The translations under genes and the position numbers were made by a program. The notes beneath the pieces are model-generated. The model saw nothing but the letters and a program-made list of their open reading frames with translations, ran no database searches and was not told where the DNA came from. This document shows, one piece after another, positions 1 through 10,920 of a stretch of 64,000 nt of DNA; position 1 is the first letter of the stretch, and every line of letters begins with the position of its first letter. The stretch comes from Ischnura elegans (taxonomy: Eukaryota; Arthropoda; Insecta; Odonata; Coenagrionidae), in the NCBI RefSeq assembly GCF_921293095.1, contig NC_060257.1, forward strand, positions 63,868,472 to 63,932,471, given 5' to 3'.

Positions 1-78
1 TTTGCAATACCCCCACACCCGTAAGTATTAGTTGGCCTAAAACCCCCCCCCTAGCCTTAATTCCTCGCTGCGCCCCTG
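1..78. mobile_element. Right end of a hAT-like element cut by the window edge
   Basis: The first 78 bases match the right end of the hAT MITE at 56583-56897 in the same orientation. Both have a GCAATAC start, a stretch with AGTATTAGTTG, a run of Cs and the terminus GCTGCGCCCCTG. The left end lies outside the window, so the target duplication cannot be tested here. Confidence 0.6.
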
Positions 79-519
79 AGTGGAGATATCGGTATGTTTG
101 CTATTAAGAAGTTGTATTATTGTTTAATGATTTATAAATATATGATTAATGCTAAATAATCTACTTAGAAAAATTAAATAACTTTTTAAAATAAATCTTT
201 CTAAATTTTTCGCCCCCTGAAATCTGCCGCCCGGGGCACGTACCTCCCTCTGCCCCGCCCTAATTCAGGGTTGAATTACTATAGGAGAGCATATGACTAA
301 TATAAACTGAATGAAGTTTATACACTATTTTAGGAAGAGGCTATAAGAACGGGGAGGATAAAAAAATTCTTTATCCCACGAACTATGAAATGCTACAAAA
401 GAATTCACTAACATTTGAAGCCGCGACAGTATTTTGCCAGGCATTGTCTATTTAGGTTATTTGAAGCCATCTTATTTCCAGACTATGATCTTCCGCTGCG
501 TGGTATCTTTCTTAGCACG

Positions 520-837
520 TTAGTCACAGCTCCCGTCCTTGAATCTAAGCCGGTCAGCATTTTCCTCGTCTGCTTTATCTAAGTTATATCTGAAGACTTC
601 TTCATTTAAGTCTCTTAAATCACCTCTTAAGCGAATATTTGTTAAGGCCATTTCACACGGCTCGTCATCACGCAATCTGACATATGCAGTCAAAATTGCG
701 TCGTGTAAAGTGGTGAATTGCAAGAACTCAAGCGAGAACGCATGGATGCGAGATGGCAAATTAACCCCTACTCTGATTACGAGCTCGCATTCTCGCAATT
801 TAAAAAATGTTTTCAGAGCTAACCTGCGCAATGACAT
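520..837 (-). CDS. Unrecognised coding-like open frame (105 aa)
   Basis: A minus-strand frame from an ATG at 837 to a stop at 520, 105 residues. The composition looks protein-like: Arg, Leu, Asp and Glu rich, with a charged, probably helical C-terminal half and no low complexity. I recognise no family. An overlapping plus-strand frame of similar length exists but has a Ser/Asn-rich shadow-like composition. The ATG follows a possible splice acceptor (GCGCAG), so this could be an exon or a relic of an element rather than a whole gene. A second coding-like minus frame lies upstream at 1001-1249. Neither has visible neighbours that suggest a role. Confidence 0.25.
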   Translation of the reverse strand: MSLRRLALKTFFKLRECELVIRVGVNLPSRIHAFSLEFLQFTTLHDAILTAYVRLRDDEPCEMALTNIRLRGDLRDLNEEVFRYNLDKADEENADRLRFKDGSCD

Positions 838-1000
838 GCCCCGTTTAAAACGGCCTTAACGAACTTTCAAACCATTGAATTTAATTTTTATTTTATACGA
901 TTTCAAGGTTTTCTTTAATTAGAGATTTTCTGGCCAACACAATAAAACGTGAGAACACGATTACTACTCCTCCTATTAAAAAAACTTCAAGTGATACTTC

Positions 1001-1249
1001 CTACTTCACATAGTAGCTATTTGTCCGGAAGATATCAGAACGTGCGAAAACGCTTTCTTGGAAGCGCATTATTTGGTTCGTGCTTACGCTCAAGTCACGA
1101 TCATCGCATTTTCTCAGAAGAGAAAGTGAATAGGCCCCACGATTAAAAGGCAGATCTTGAAGTTTTCCTTTAAATGTAGCCAGAAAAATGCCTGAATCGC
1201 TAATTTTAAATCCAACGACTGATGATTTTGTTTGTAAGATGAAATCCAA
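1001..1249 (-). other. Open frame without ATG, possibly coding
   Basis: About 82 open codons on the minus strand with mixed composition (FKISDSGIFLATFKGKL and similar). There is no in-frame ATG at the start; the first start-like codon is TTG at 1249. A stop lies shortly upstream and I see no splice acceptor between. It could be a broken relic belonging with the frame at 520-837. No family recognised. Confidence 0.2.
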
Positions 1250-1399
1250 GCAACCCGCGTGATTTGTATGTCATGCATATTGCGGATATTTCAGGCGCAA
1301 AACTACCGCCGCCCATTTCACGCAAAGGCTACTACGCCTTTGATTGAACGAAAACTCATCTAATAAGCGGCCAGTGACTCTGCTTGGAGCCCTAATTTT

Positions 1400-2900
1400 T
1401 TATGCTATGTCATTATTTTAAACGTTTTTTAAAAGTTGAATTGATATGAGCAATGTACCTAGATAATATCAATTCAAGGGATGTGCCTATGAAAATCACA
1501 AAATCTTTTGTAAATCGAATACCATTTAATTTACTTTTAGGCCTCCCTTAAAGTTACTTCCAATAGCATCTTCAATTCTGCCTTCTTGTTGAAATGCTTT
1601 AGGAGACCCATCTAAACCTAACCTCCAACCACTTCCTTCAATATATACATACTGAATATTTAACCTTTTGAGTGCCAAACAGAATTAACTAATTCTAAGC
1701 GAAAATTGTGAGGCTATTTTCATAGAAATGCAGATATTGTGAACAATACCTTCAAACCATTAATATTCTCCATAACTTGCTAATAAGTTCACTTGAAATT
1801 ATCAAATTTTTTAAACAGCCTTTATTTTAGGAATGAAGCTAAAAATTTTAGCAATCTAATTTTTAACTGCATTTATAGTTTTCCAAATAAGTCACTCAGG
1901 GTGACTACGGCAACATCAATAGAAAAAAAAGCTGATGCAGTAACAGGGCACATGTACTAAATCATCATGGATGTCTATGTCTTCATAAGTGTGCAATAGG
2001 GGTAGTATAATTCATTCATTTGCAAATCAAGTCCTAAAGAATGCCTCTCTCCCCTTGTACCCCCCCCCCCCCAGCTTATCCTTGGGGTCTAATACATCGA
2101 TGGCATCTTTCTCCTGTTTCTCCATCATAAAGAAACTTTCATCACTTCCCTTATAGTGCCATTTTACATCTCCTTTACAGCTTATGTCTCATCCACAGTC
2201 ATAACTTAGCCTGATGTTGACACCTCTTGGTCCAATCTTCAATTTACTTTGTACTTCTGTTCACGTAGAGAGGACTCTAAGCATCTGGGGCTAGAGACAG
2301 CCGTGGATCCAGGACAGGGACAAGGGGGGGACTTTTTGGGGAGTCTAGGGGTAAGCTTCCAGCAGTAATAGGGGTCCGAACAAAATTAAAATTTTATCTA
2401 CAGTCCAGCTGGCTCCTTTCTTCATGGAACTCTTTTGATTACTAGCAACGAGGGCATTTCCCTTTCTTACTTGCCAACCCCGCCCCCTACCCCGAACTAG
2501 ACCCGAATGTCATCGGACAACTCTAGGTGGCCGAACTGTAGAGTAAATTGGATACCTAGAGGGGGTGGGGACTATAGACCCTCATTGGATCCACCGGTAC
2601 AAGAGTGGAGATGAATCCATTTGAATGTTGGAGCTACAGACATTTGCTAATAATCAGTTGGTCTGAATTTTTGCTCTATGCATTTCCCAAAGCAAGATTC
2701 ATGTGCTCCCTATGAGGCTCTGTGCTACTGATGATAAAGTTGGAGTATCAACATGCAAAACTTCTTGAACTTAGTATTGTTTTATACTTCATGACTGGGT
2801 TAAACATGGAGAGACTCTGCAAAGAGTAAACAAAATGCAGCCTGGAGAAAACCTTTGTCCAGAAAGAAGTAGAGCTAATGGGATATCTACTGAGACATGA
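1400..2900. other. No gene seen; AT-rich intergenic
   Basis: Only short, low-quality frames. There is a C14 run near 2067, and a G-rich patch near 2320-2345 with GGATCCAGG that resembles decayed hAT termini. I see nothing else. Confidence 0.5.
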
Positions 2901-2914
2901 ACGCCTCCTAGAGA

Positions 2915-3175
2915 CAGTGGCGCAGACTCCATGGGGTCTGAGGGAGCCCGAGCCCTCTCAAAAATTCGTTATGGGTGTGAGGAAAAAATTGTGTCAGGCT
3001 TGTCGATTTTCCCTGGGGTGTCCAGATATTGAGATTCGAGTTATAAGGGTTCTAATGTTTATCATATGACTCTTCTAAAATGCTAAAAAAACTTAAAAGT
3101 CACTACTTATAAAATTTATCGGGGCAATATCCCCAGTTTGGGCCCCCCAATATTTTTTGCAAGTCGGCGTCCCTG
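2915..3175. mobile_element. hAT MITE, copy 1 of 2, with 8-bp TSD
   Basis: The element begins CAGTGGCGCAGACTCC and ends GGCGTCCCTG, the CAG...CTG ends usual for hAT elements. It is flanked by a perfect 8-bp duplication, CCTAGAGA, at 2907-2914 and 3176-3183. It has no coding capacity. A second copy in the same orientation lies at 19282-19541 with high identity along the whole length. Confidence 0.9.
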
Positions 3176-3687
3176 CCTAGAGAAAATAATGGAGGGACAA
3201 GTCTGAGGAGAGAGAGCTAGCAGAGGGACACATCTGTAATATGTGAGAAGGATATTGAGGAATTGGGATGAATGACTTATACCAAAATGAAGAGGAAGAA
3301 AAATGCACAAGGAGATTGTTGAGTTGCTGCAAATATTCGTCACCTTTGAATTTTCAGTCTTTTCAGATGTATAATGTAGGTGAAGTTTTTTGAAGTTTTC
3401 TTGAATAACTTCTTCCATCTCCTCCAACCTTTTGCAAACAATACTCTGTAAGTCTTCCTCATAGATCTGACTGTTGTGCAGGTAAATATTTCCATGTAAT
3501 GACAGCTTATTAAAAAGGCTAGAGCCATTAGTGATCAAGCCCCATCCTTTTTTATTTCCAAATTCCTCGTAAACAGCACATAACGCCCTTTACCATGGGG
3601 TTTCAACAATAGCAATACACAAGATAAACACCCATACCCTGTAGAATTTAATTTTTCCCAGCATATGCTCTGCAGGAATAGTTCTCG

Positions 3688-3840
3688 GGTTTCTCACCAA
3701 GTGTAGATTTGGGTCACAGGTCCCAACATTTCGATGACCAAGTCCGCCATCAAGTCTGAATTCAACCCCTGAAGACGATGGCGGACTTAGTCATCGAAAT
3801 GTTGGGACCTGTGACCTAAATCTACACCTGGTGTCAAACC
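3688..3840. repeat. Near-perfect fold-back hairpin with GAAATGTTGGG arm
   Basis: Two arms of about 64 bases (3688-3751 and 3776-3840) are reverse complements with few mismatches, separated by a short spacer. Near the apex the right arm reads CTGAAGACGATGGCGG, then TCATCGAAATGTTGGG. This is a CTGANGA - stem - CGAAA layout like the core of hammerhead ribozymes. The same kind of apex recurs in other hairpins of this window (14115, 40573, 43800). It probably derives from a retroelement end. Confidence 0.75.
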
Positions 3841-3875
3841 ACAGAACTACCCATACCCTGATTAGGGGCAACCTA

Positions 3876-3950
3876 CCAAGGCAGGACTAGAACTCAGGAC
3901 TTTTGGTTTGGAAGGCCAAGACTTTACGTCACCACCATGAAGCTTCTCAA
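3876..3950 (-). repeat. tRNA-like SINE head (weak)
   Basis: On the minus strand a stretch with TGGTGGTGACGTAAAG is followed about 35 bases later by GAGTTCTAGTCCTGCC. The spacing and order are those of pol III A and B boxes, but the B box is degenerate. It lies directly beside the hairpin at 3688-3840. Confidence 0.4.
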
Positions 3951-4859
3951 AACAAGAAAAGTTGCAATAATTCTCGACCCAGAAAATACACATCATGAAT
4001 AGTTTTCAGGCTTTCCCAAAGTTACTCTAGCTTTCACTATCAAGATACACTGTTCCCTAAGGATGACGAGTGTATAGTCCTTGAAACAATGAAGTAACGT
4101 AGTGTAGAAAAACAACTAACTGGAGGGTAACCCAAGAAAACTTATCCAACAGCAACATTTATTTCTGGCCATTTCCAAGTCAAATTCTTCTCTAAAATTA
4201 AAATTTAGGCAGGAAATATTTTATTTAGATAAATGAAAAGCTAAATGATTGCATTTAATGAAATCAGTACTTGAAACATTATTCAGAGCCTTATTAAAAG
4301 TTTTCAACTTATACTTCGATCCACAGAGTTTTTAAGATGTTTGAAATCACTACACTTAGGTTGACCTGGCAGTAATTCCGTAACATGTTAATTTTGGGCA
4401 TATTCAGAAGGTATTTTGATAATTAATTTTGTTTCTGTACATGAAAAACACCTTCTTAAATGTTTTTTGATCATGCTCAGAAGTTTTGCAATTTTTTTGT
4501 ATTTTACAATTTTATCGAAATATCCCATTTCATTGTTTTCTCTAAAGATAATTCCGTCAAAAATAGAATTGCCCTTCTACAACAGCCATCTTCCCCACAG
4601 AAAACATTCCCTTCCCAACTCTCTGTTAGTGACAAATAATCTCGAATAACCCTTCGCGAAGTCACCTCTAACTTACATATATTCATCCATTTTATTAGTC
4701 CCATTAAATTAGTTGAAGTCATGTAACACATTTATTTCATTTATGAGCCACCTATCTGAGGGCTACAGAGTGTATACATATGCATTGAGGCAGAGTAGTC
4801 AAGGGTGGAAGCCTTGAAAAATTGGTACTGCAGACAGAATAGAAATGGATTGAACAACT

Positions 4860-5130
4860 GAGCATTGTGGAAGAGCTAAGAGGAGTGGGAGAAATGAGAA
4901 CTATACTGCACACTTTAAGTTAAAAGGAGAAATTAATTGGCCTTAGGAATGATGGTCTGATAATGCAACTTTAGGAGGAAATTTGAGTGGGAAGAAGAAA
5001 AAAGGAAGACCTTAAGTCGATTAAATTGAATGAGATATCATGGATGTGGAGACATTCCTGTAAAATGAAAAGGTTTGATAGGAGGGCGGCATCAAATACC
5101 AGGATTGTTGACCATTGATAATGGAAGAAA
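4860..5130 (+). mobile_element. Decayed LINE 3' ORF fragment
   Basis: Broken plus-strand frames read fragments such as GRRKKEDLKSIKLNEIS and WRHSCKMKRFDRRAASNTR. They follow the order seen at the C terminus of many RTE/CR1-type LINE polymerases (Arg/Lys-rich GRPR block, then a W...R...R tail). Several stops and frame changes are present. It sits just beyond the 3' end of NDUFS6, on the opposite strand. Confidence 0.45.
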
Positions 5131-5225
5131 GCATACAGAAATAGAGGGCACTTATTTGAAATTAAATTTAAAAAATGATAACAAGAAGCGACAAGACTTC
5201 ATAAGTATTTTGTTTAACATATTTT

Positions 5226-5231
5226 TTTATT
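5226..5231 (-). terminator. Polyadenylation hexamer of NDUFS6
   Basis: AATAAA on the minus strand (TTTATT on plus), about 70 bases after the NDUFS6 stop codon at 5301-5303, in a T-rich context. Good distance for a short 3' UTR. Confidence 0.5.
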
Positions 5232-5300
5232 AATTTAATTATATACACCTACTAATAAATTTTGCAACCATCTGATTAAATTTCACTTAAAGACCTGTAA

Positions 5301-8300
5301 TCAGTGCTTATCATCCTTGTAAAACCTTAAGCCACAATAGCCACAGATGTGTTTTCCAGGTTTGTCCTATAATATAAAGAGAAGTTCATTAATGAATGGT
5401 TACATGACAGTCATTTGGACAGTAAGTCCACTCTTCATCAGTATGCTTAAAATTATCTAATGTGAAATCTATACTATAAAATGAAGCTGCACAACACTAA
5501 AATTATTATTTACTCATTCTCTGTTATCAAAAACATCTTCTAGAACATGTACATGGTTATGATTGCAATATACACTAAACTCAACTAAACTGAAGCTGTA
5601 AATTTAGTAATTGTTAAAGGTAAAGGTTATCATTGTTATCACCACATTTGATGAGTGAAAAGGTTTGTATATTTTCATAAAAGATTTATTAAAATTTACA
5701 TGTAATGTAACACAAAATTTAATTTTAATATTCAATATCCGAGAAAAAAGGATAAAAGTAAAAAACATTTCTGTCCACCACAAACAATATTTCTCTGCAC
5801 ACAGTATAAGGGCTTAGTAAATTAGTATCCTATCTAGCGATCAGAATTACTGAGCTATTTTTAAAGTCATAAGTAGAGATGTATGCAATTGACTAAATTT
5901 ACTAAAAGTAGAAAAATATCAATCTAAACAAATAATAACATTATGATAAGAAATGGATCATTATTAAGTAAAAATAAATAAGAGTTATTAATATTATATT
6001 TAAAAATGAAATACAAACATGGCACCCACATGACAATCACAATCACCTTCAATAAGCTCACCTGTTATCAAAAGAACATAGCATTTTTTTTGCTTCACTA
6101 ACAATAGAGGGATGAAGAAAGGATAATAATTTTCTCTGGCTATTTGAAAACTTGAGTCAGAATATATTTCTAGCATGAATTATGCACCAGGAACCCCGCT
6201 GAATAATTTTGGTGCTAACCCTATCCCTAATAATGTTCATATGAGTACAGGACCATATTTGGAACATCAGGAAAAATACATTGCACAACTGAAAATGAAT
6301 TTGAATGATAGAATACAGAGGAGAGGATGAAGAATACAGTGAGTCAAACTTTAAAATGCACACAAGTAAATTAGAACTGTTAGTTCTAGAACTGTTAGTT
6401 CTAAAGGTTTGTGTACTAACACATACATTGTTGCCTACATGAAATAGGTTTACATGAAGTAGTTTTCTTCATCAAAGAAAACAAAAGGCATTGATTGCAA
6501 TTCTTTACCTACCATTAGAGTATTCATGATACACAAATTATTTGGTTTGAGAAACCCAAGTTTAGACAAATATTAATGGTAAATTTTTAACCTCATTTAA
6601 AAAAGGCCAGATTGGCGCCCATGCAATGCCACTCCACGTGACGTCACAGGGACCTAGATGCTATACGAGTAGTCAGGAGTTTTACATCGTCTGAGATTAC
6701 CAATGCATGCATGTGGCACAGAGCTCAGGGAAACATGTCTTAATAATCACCTATTAAAACTGGCAAAGGTGGGAAAGTTTTCTTTGCTTGATAAGGAATT
6801 AATAATCCATATTTAAGCCAAGCGCTATCAGCTAGCAGGGTACTCTGCTACCTGCTAGGGACCTGCATTGTAGCGGTGCTCATAACCTCACAAAGCAGCA
6901 GCCAGACATCACACAGGCTTTTTCCAGCATTCATACGTAGCCGTCACGTTTTCGCACGCTTAAAAAGTGAAAATTTTCAAGCGTGCAAATTTTCACTTTT
7001 CATTTAATCGCGAAAAATAGATATCGTCATTTAAAAATCTAAAAGTGTGAAATACGTACTCCAGGAGTAATAATATTTCGATTTAGGCAATGGAAAAGAA
7101 ATAGGAAACCACCCTATTGCTCCACTGGCACGCACTAGGAAAGATGTGAGGGGGATGTTGGGCCAGGAGGCGTGAGGAATCTATGAGCTGACCATCACTA
7201 AAGCCAGCGAGTAGCTGGTATAGCATTCAGGAGAGAACAAGAGGCCACTTTCCACGCTTAAATATTTTAATGGAATGTAACCACTGCTCAATTGTAAAAA
7301 TGGAGTAAATTTTGTCCCTGAGTAACTGTAACTTGGTGTTTTCCTTGCAGAAAAAATGTTTTCACTGACTTTCAAAATTAATTGCTACTACACCCAGGGC
7401 TCTTGGGCGACCTCTACATGTATAAATATCAATCAAATCAATCACTTTTGCTGCATATTGATTCAACTCCTCATTGCACGCATGGGTCCAAATCGAATAT
7501 CAGAGAAAAATAAAAAAAAACATGCTACACCCTAGATTACCGAACATCAATACACAAACAGAATCCAAAATAAGCGATCCAGTTAGTTTGCTGATAAAAT
7601 ACGAAACGTCATCCATAAAAATCATTATTTATTCTTAAACGGATGCACTTGCAATAATTCAAGCAGGAAGAAAATTGAAATGCTAGCTTAGGAAAAAATA
7701 AGCACTACTTCCTGTGATAAGCCACCATCATACTTTGTAGAGTGAAAAATGCACGCATAAGGCATACAAAGGTAGTTAGTTCAGCACTACCACAAGTACG
7801 ATCCATATTTCATTCTGCTGTAAAATGTTCGAAAATATGAATTTCTAAAATTTTCTTCCTTAATTCATGTGGAAATATTATTAAAAGAAATAAGCATCCT
7901 AAAAGCTTGAAGCAAAAACCCTTAATGCAAAAAAGCACTATTTGCAGGGATATACAATAAACCAACTGTTTTTGAAAAATTTGGGGAAAAGTATGCACCT
8001 ACCAAATTAATGTAGACTTTAGGATGTCCAGTGGGGCCACCGCCTCCATCGCACCAAACAACTCGTTCTTTACGCTCCTGCGGTGGAACCGAATCGATCA
8101 AGTCCTTGGCCACATTAGTATTTATGTGCTTCGGGCGGTCAATGAATCTGACAAGCCTATAGTCATCGATCTCCCAACGCTTAAAAGAGTAAGATATTAT
8201 TACATTACTGAGAGAAATCATAGTTAAGTCGCAAATAATACGAAACCTTTCCTTGGTTACTCATATGATAACGTAGGAAAATAATTTTACTCACTTGTCC

Positions 8301-8498
8301 AGTGTGTGTCACTTTATCTTCAACTTTAAAGGCGTCTTTCTTAGCTGATGAAGACGACGCACATGCAGAATATAAGGAGAAATGGCGACAATTTAAAGAT
8401 TTCCCTTTGGGGATTGCACTCCTCAGTATTAACGCCGCCATTGCAATCATCAGCAATCGAAAGCAGGGAAGAATTCGACTTCGATTTTCAACGCTCAT
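5301..8498 (-). CDS. NDUFS6: NADH dehydrogenase iron-sulfur protein 6, complex I zinc subunit
   Basis: Accessory subunit of mitochondrial respiratory complex I (N module), needed late in assembly; it binds zinc. Three exons give 148 residues: 8498-8295 (68 codons), 8179-8003 (59 codons) and 5366-5301 (21 codons plus TGA). All junctions are phase 0 with GT...AG: donors GTGAGT and GTAGGT, acceptors TTTTAAG and ATTATAG. The N terminus is basic and hydrophobic and suits a mitochondrial presequence; the ATG at 8498 is the first in frame, with a possible second at Met17. Family signatures: KVTHTGQ, DDYR, NxNxAxDLI, CDGGGGPTGHPKVYINL and CGYCGLRF. The zinc ligands Cys111, His120, Cys135 and Cys138 are all present. 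The length is close to animal orthologues (about 124 in mature-gene databases, longer here through the presequence). Intron 2 (2.6 kb) contains an AATAGGG MITE. The gene looks intact. Confidence 0.95.
6442..7118. mobile_element. AATAGGG MITE, copy A (in NDUFS6 intron 2)
   Basis: One of five copies of a 570-680 bp non-coding repeat. The ends are CAATAGGGTRGTTTCCT and its inverse. The interior holds CACGTGACGTCAC, a palindromic CTAGCAGGGTACTCTGC stretch and AAATCTAAAAGYGTGAAATA. This copy has a short disruption near its left end. There are no ORFs, and the superfamily is unresolved because no clear target duplication was found. Confidence 0.8.
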
Positions 8499-9205
8499 TT
8501 GTTTAACCGGTCTTTCAAACTGATTTATGTAGCTAAGAACCTAAAATTCAACTTCCGTAGATTAATAATATCTCATTTATGGACTGAGAACGTTTTAAGA
8601 GTTTGATAGTAATGGTATGGATACTCTATCACTTAACCAATATCTCAGCAAGGAGATAGTATGATTAAAGTGACTATGGACACAAAATTAATAGATAGCC
8701 CTCCATTAGATCAGAGGTTTTCTATTGATGTCTCAAATTCTCATGCAATTATAAATATTCTATTGAAAATTTGATATTAATACCATGAATAAGTGACAAA
8801 TCAAAATAATATATAAATAAACGACTCATCACTGCAACATCTCCGCTTTCATATGGTTCCCATATTGACTGGCAGGTATGCAGCTATCCTTATCTATATG
8901 ATCTCAATTGCGGTTTTAAACAGGCTATCATTAAACTAATAGAGGCTATGACATAGAGCATAAATACTCCGTTGAGTCAGTAAAAATTAATGCTGAGATA
9001 CCTCTTCGCTAAGAAAATCAGGTAGAGATTTGATAATGATTTGCATCACAGATTTACTACTCATTTGATATTATCTTTGCCCTCACATCAAGCAAATGAA
9101 AACTCGTAATCTTAGATGTAGCACAACTTACTGCGTTTTATTAAAAAAACAACATACATACCCCATTCCATTCTTCCCAAAGTAATTCCACTCAGAATAA
9201 ATTAG

Positions 9206-9776
9206 CAATAGGGTGGTTTCCTATTATTTTTTTATTGCCTAAATCGAAAGATTATTACTCCTGGAGTACGTATTTCACGCTTTTAGATTTTTAAATGACG
9301 ATATCTATTTTTTGCGATTAAATGAAAAGTGAAAATTTTCAAATGCGCGAAAACGCGACGCGTAAGTATGAATGCCGGGAAATCTCTCCGTGTGGCGTAT
9401 TTCTGGTTCCCGCTAAATAGGAATTATTAATACCTGATCAAATGAAGAAAACTTTCCGACCTTAGCCAGTTTTAATAAGTGATTATTAAGACATGTTTCC
9501 CTGAGCTCTGCGCTTCATGCATGCATCTTTAACCTCAGACGATGTATAACTCCTATCCTCTCGTATAGAAACTAGGTCCCTGTGACGTCACGTGGAGTGG
9601 CATCGCTTGGGTGCCAATCTGGCCCTTTTCAAATGAGGATAAAAATGGACCATAGCCATTCATCTAAACCGGTATTTCTAAAACGAAATAATTTGTATAT
9701 TATGAATACAGTAATGGTGGGTAACGAATCACAATCAATGCCTTTCGTTTTCTTTGATGAAGGAAACTACCCTAAT
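9206..9776. mobile_element. AATAGGG MITE, copy B (inverted relative to A)
   Basis: Starts CAATAGGGTGGTTTCC and ends GGAAACTACCCTAAT. It lies between NDUFS6 and the large gene. It lacks the CTAGCAGG palindrome block, so it is about 100 bp shorter than copies A and D. Confidence 0.8.
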
Positions 9777-9910
9777 AGTAATAGGGCTTACTTCAATCTA
9801 ACTTGGATTGACATCATTTGTGGCTTACAATGCAAAAAAAATCAATCCTAAAATAAAATTCCAAGCTAAAGTGGCAAGACTATAGGCTACAGATATGAAG
9901 GCACCGTAAG

Positions 9911-10240
9911 CAGGGCCGGCCTTAGGGCGGGGCGACCGGGGACACCGCTCCAGACCCCGGGAAAAAAAAAATTAAAATATACAATAGTTTCGAAAATGCG
10001 ATTTCAACTATGTATTACTGTATTGTTAAGTCTGTGCTAGACAAAAAATAATATTATGAAAAAGGAATAATAATGCAGTAATTTTTATTGTGCAATTGCA
10101 TTTGTCACATACTTAGCCAGAGAGTGGTAGGGATTCAAAATGCTCGAGTTTGTAGATGGGATATAGAGTTTAATATTTTAAGTGAAGGGCCCCGCACTGA
10201 AGGTTCGCCCCTAGCCCCGCACCTGCTAGGGCCGGCCCTG
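9911..10240. mobile_element. hAT MITE with exact 8-bp TSD
   Basis: Termini CAGGGCCGGCCTTAGG and TAGGGCCGGCCCTG. A perfect 8-bp duplication, ACCGTAAG, lies at 9903-9910 and 10241-10248. The interior is AT-rich with GC-rich ends and does not code for a transposase. Confidence 0.9.
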
Positions 10241-10310
10241 ACCGTAAGAGTACTGTCATGGCAAGGAAAATGGGCAACCAAACTTAGAAATGTTTAAGAA
10301 CTGAAGGTAC

Positions 10311-10920
10311 CTCTTATTTAAATTTTTTTATTGAAACATGCATAGTTATAAACTTGCAAGCAAAAAATATATGCAAAACCTTCTGAATAAAAACACATAA
10401 AAGGACTTCATAAAATACATAGAAAGTCAAAACTGACTGATGGTACTTCATTACAGTCTTTAGTTAGTTGCAATTCATAAGCAGCATACCTGATTTACAT
10501 GACATACCCCATATATGCTCATCATATCAAAATTTTAACATGAGCTTCATCAGTCGTCTGTAAAAGATACTTCAATCAACATGGAAATGTTTAAAAATTT
10601 GATATCTATACTGAATTTTTTTATTGAAACATCCATAGATATAAACATATAAGTAAAAAATAAATGCTAAATCCTTCTGAATATAAACAAATAAAAGGAC
10701 TTCATAAAATACAGTAATTCATATCTGAGTGTACTTCAATAAACAGTCTTTGCTTAGTTGCAATGCATAAGCAGCATACCTCATTTACATATGACATAAA
10801 AATATGCTCATCACATCACAATTTCAAGGCATGGAACTTTACAGAAGAGTCACAGAACATGACTCTTGATTATCACATGAACTTCATCAGCCATCAGCAA
10901 CAGGTACTCAATTAACGCCC
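10311..10920 (-). repeat. Tandem duplication of the large gene's 3' UTR
   Basis: Segments 10311-10590 and about 10610-10920 are diverged direct copies offset by about 300 bases. Shared blocks include TTTTTTTATTGAAAC, AAAAGGACTTCATAAAATAC, AGTTGCAATKCATAAGCAGC and CATGARCTTCATCAG. The proximal copy overlaps the terminal exon of the large gene. Each copy carries a minus-strand AATAAA, at 10620-10625 and 10327-10332, so the duplication supplies two candidate polyadenylation sites. Confidence 0.75.

Noticed and set aside
539-859. 106-residue plus-strand frame
   Set aside because: It overlaps the minus-strand frame at 520-837, and its Ser/Asn/Lys-rich composition looks like an antisense shadow.
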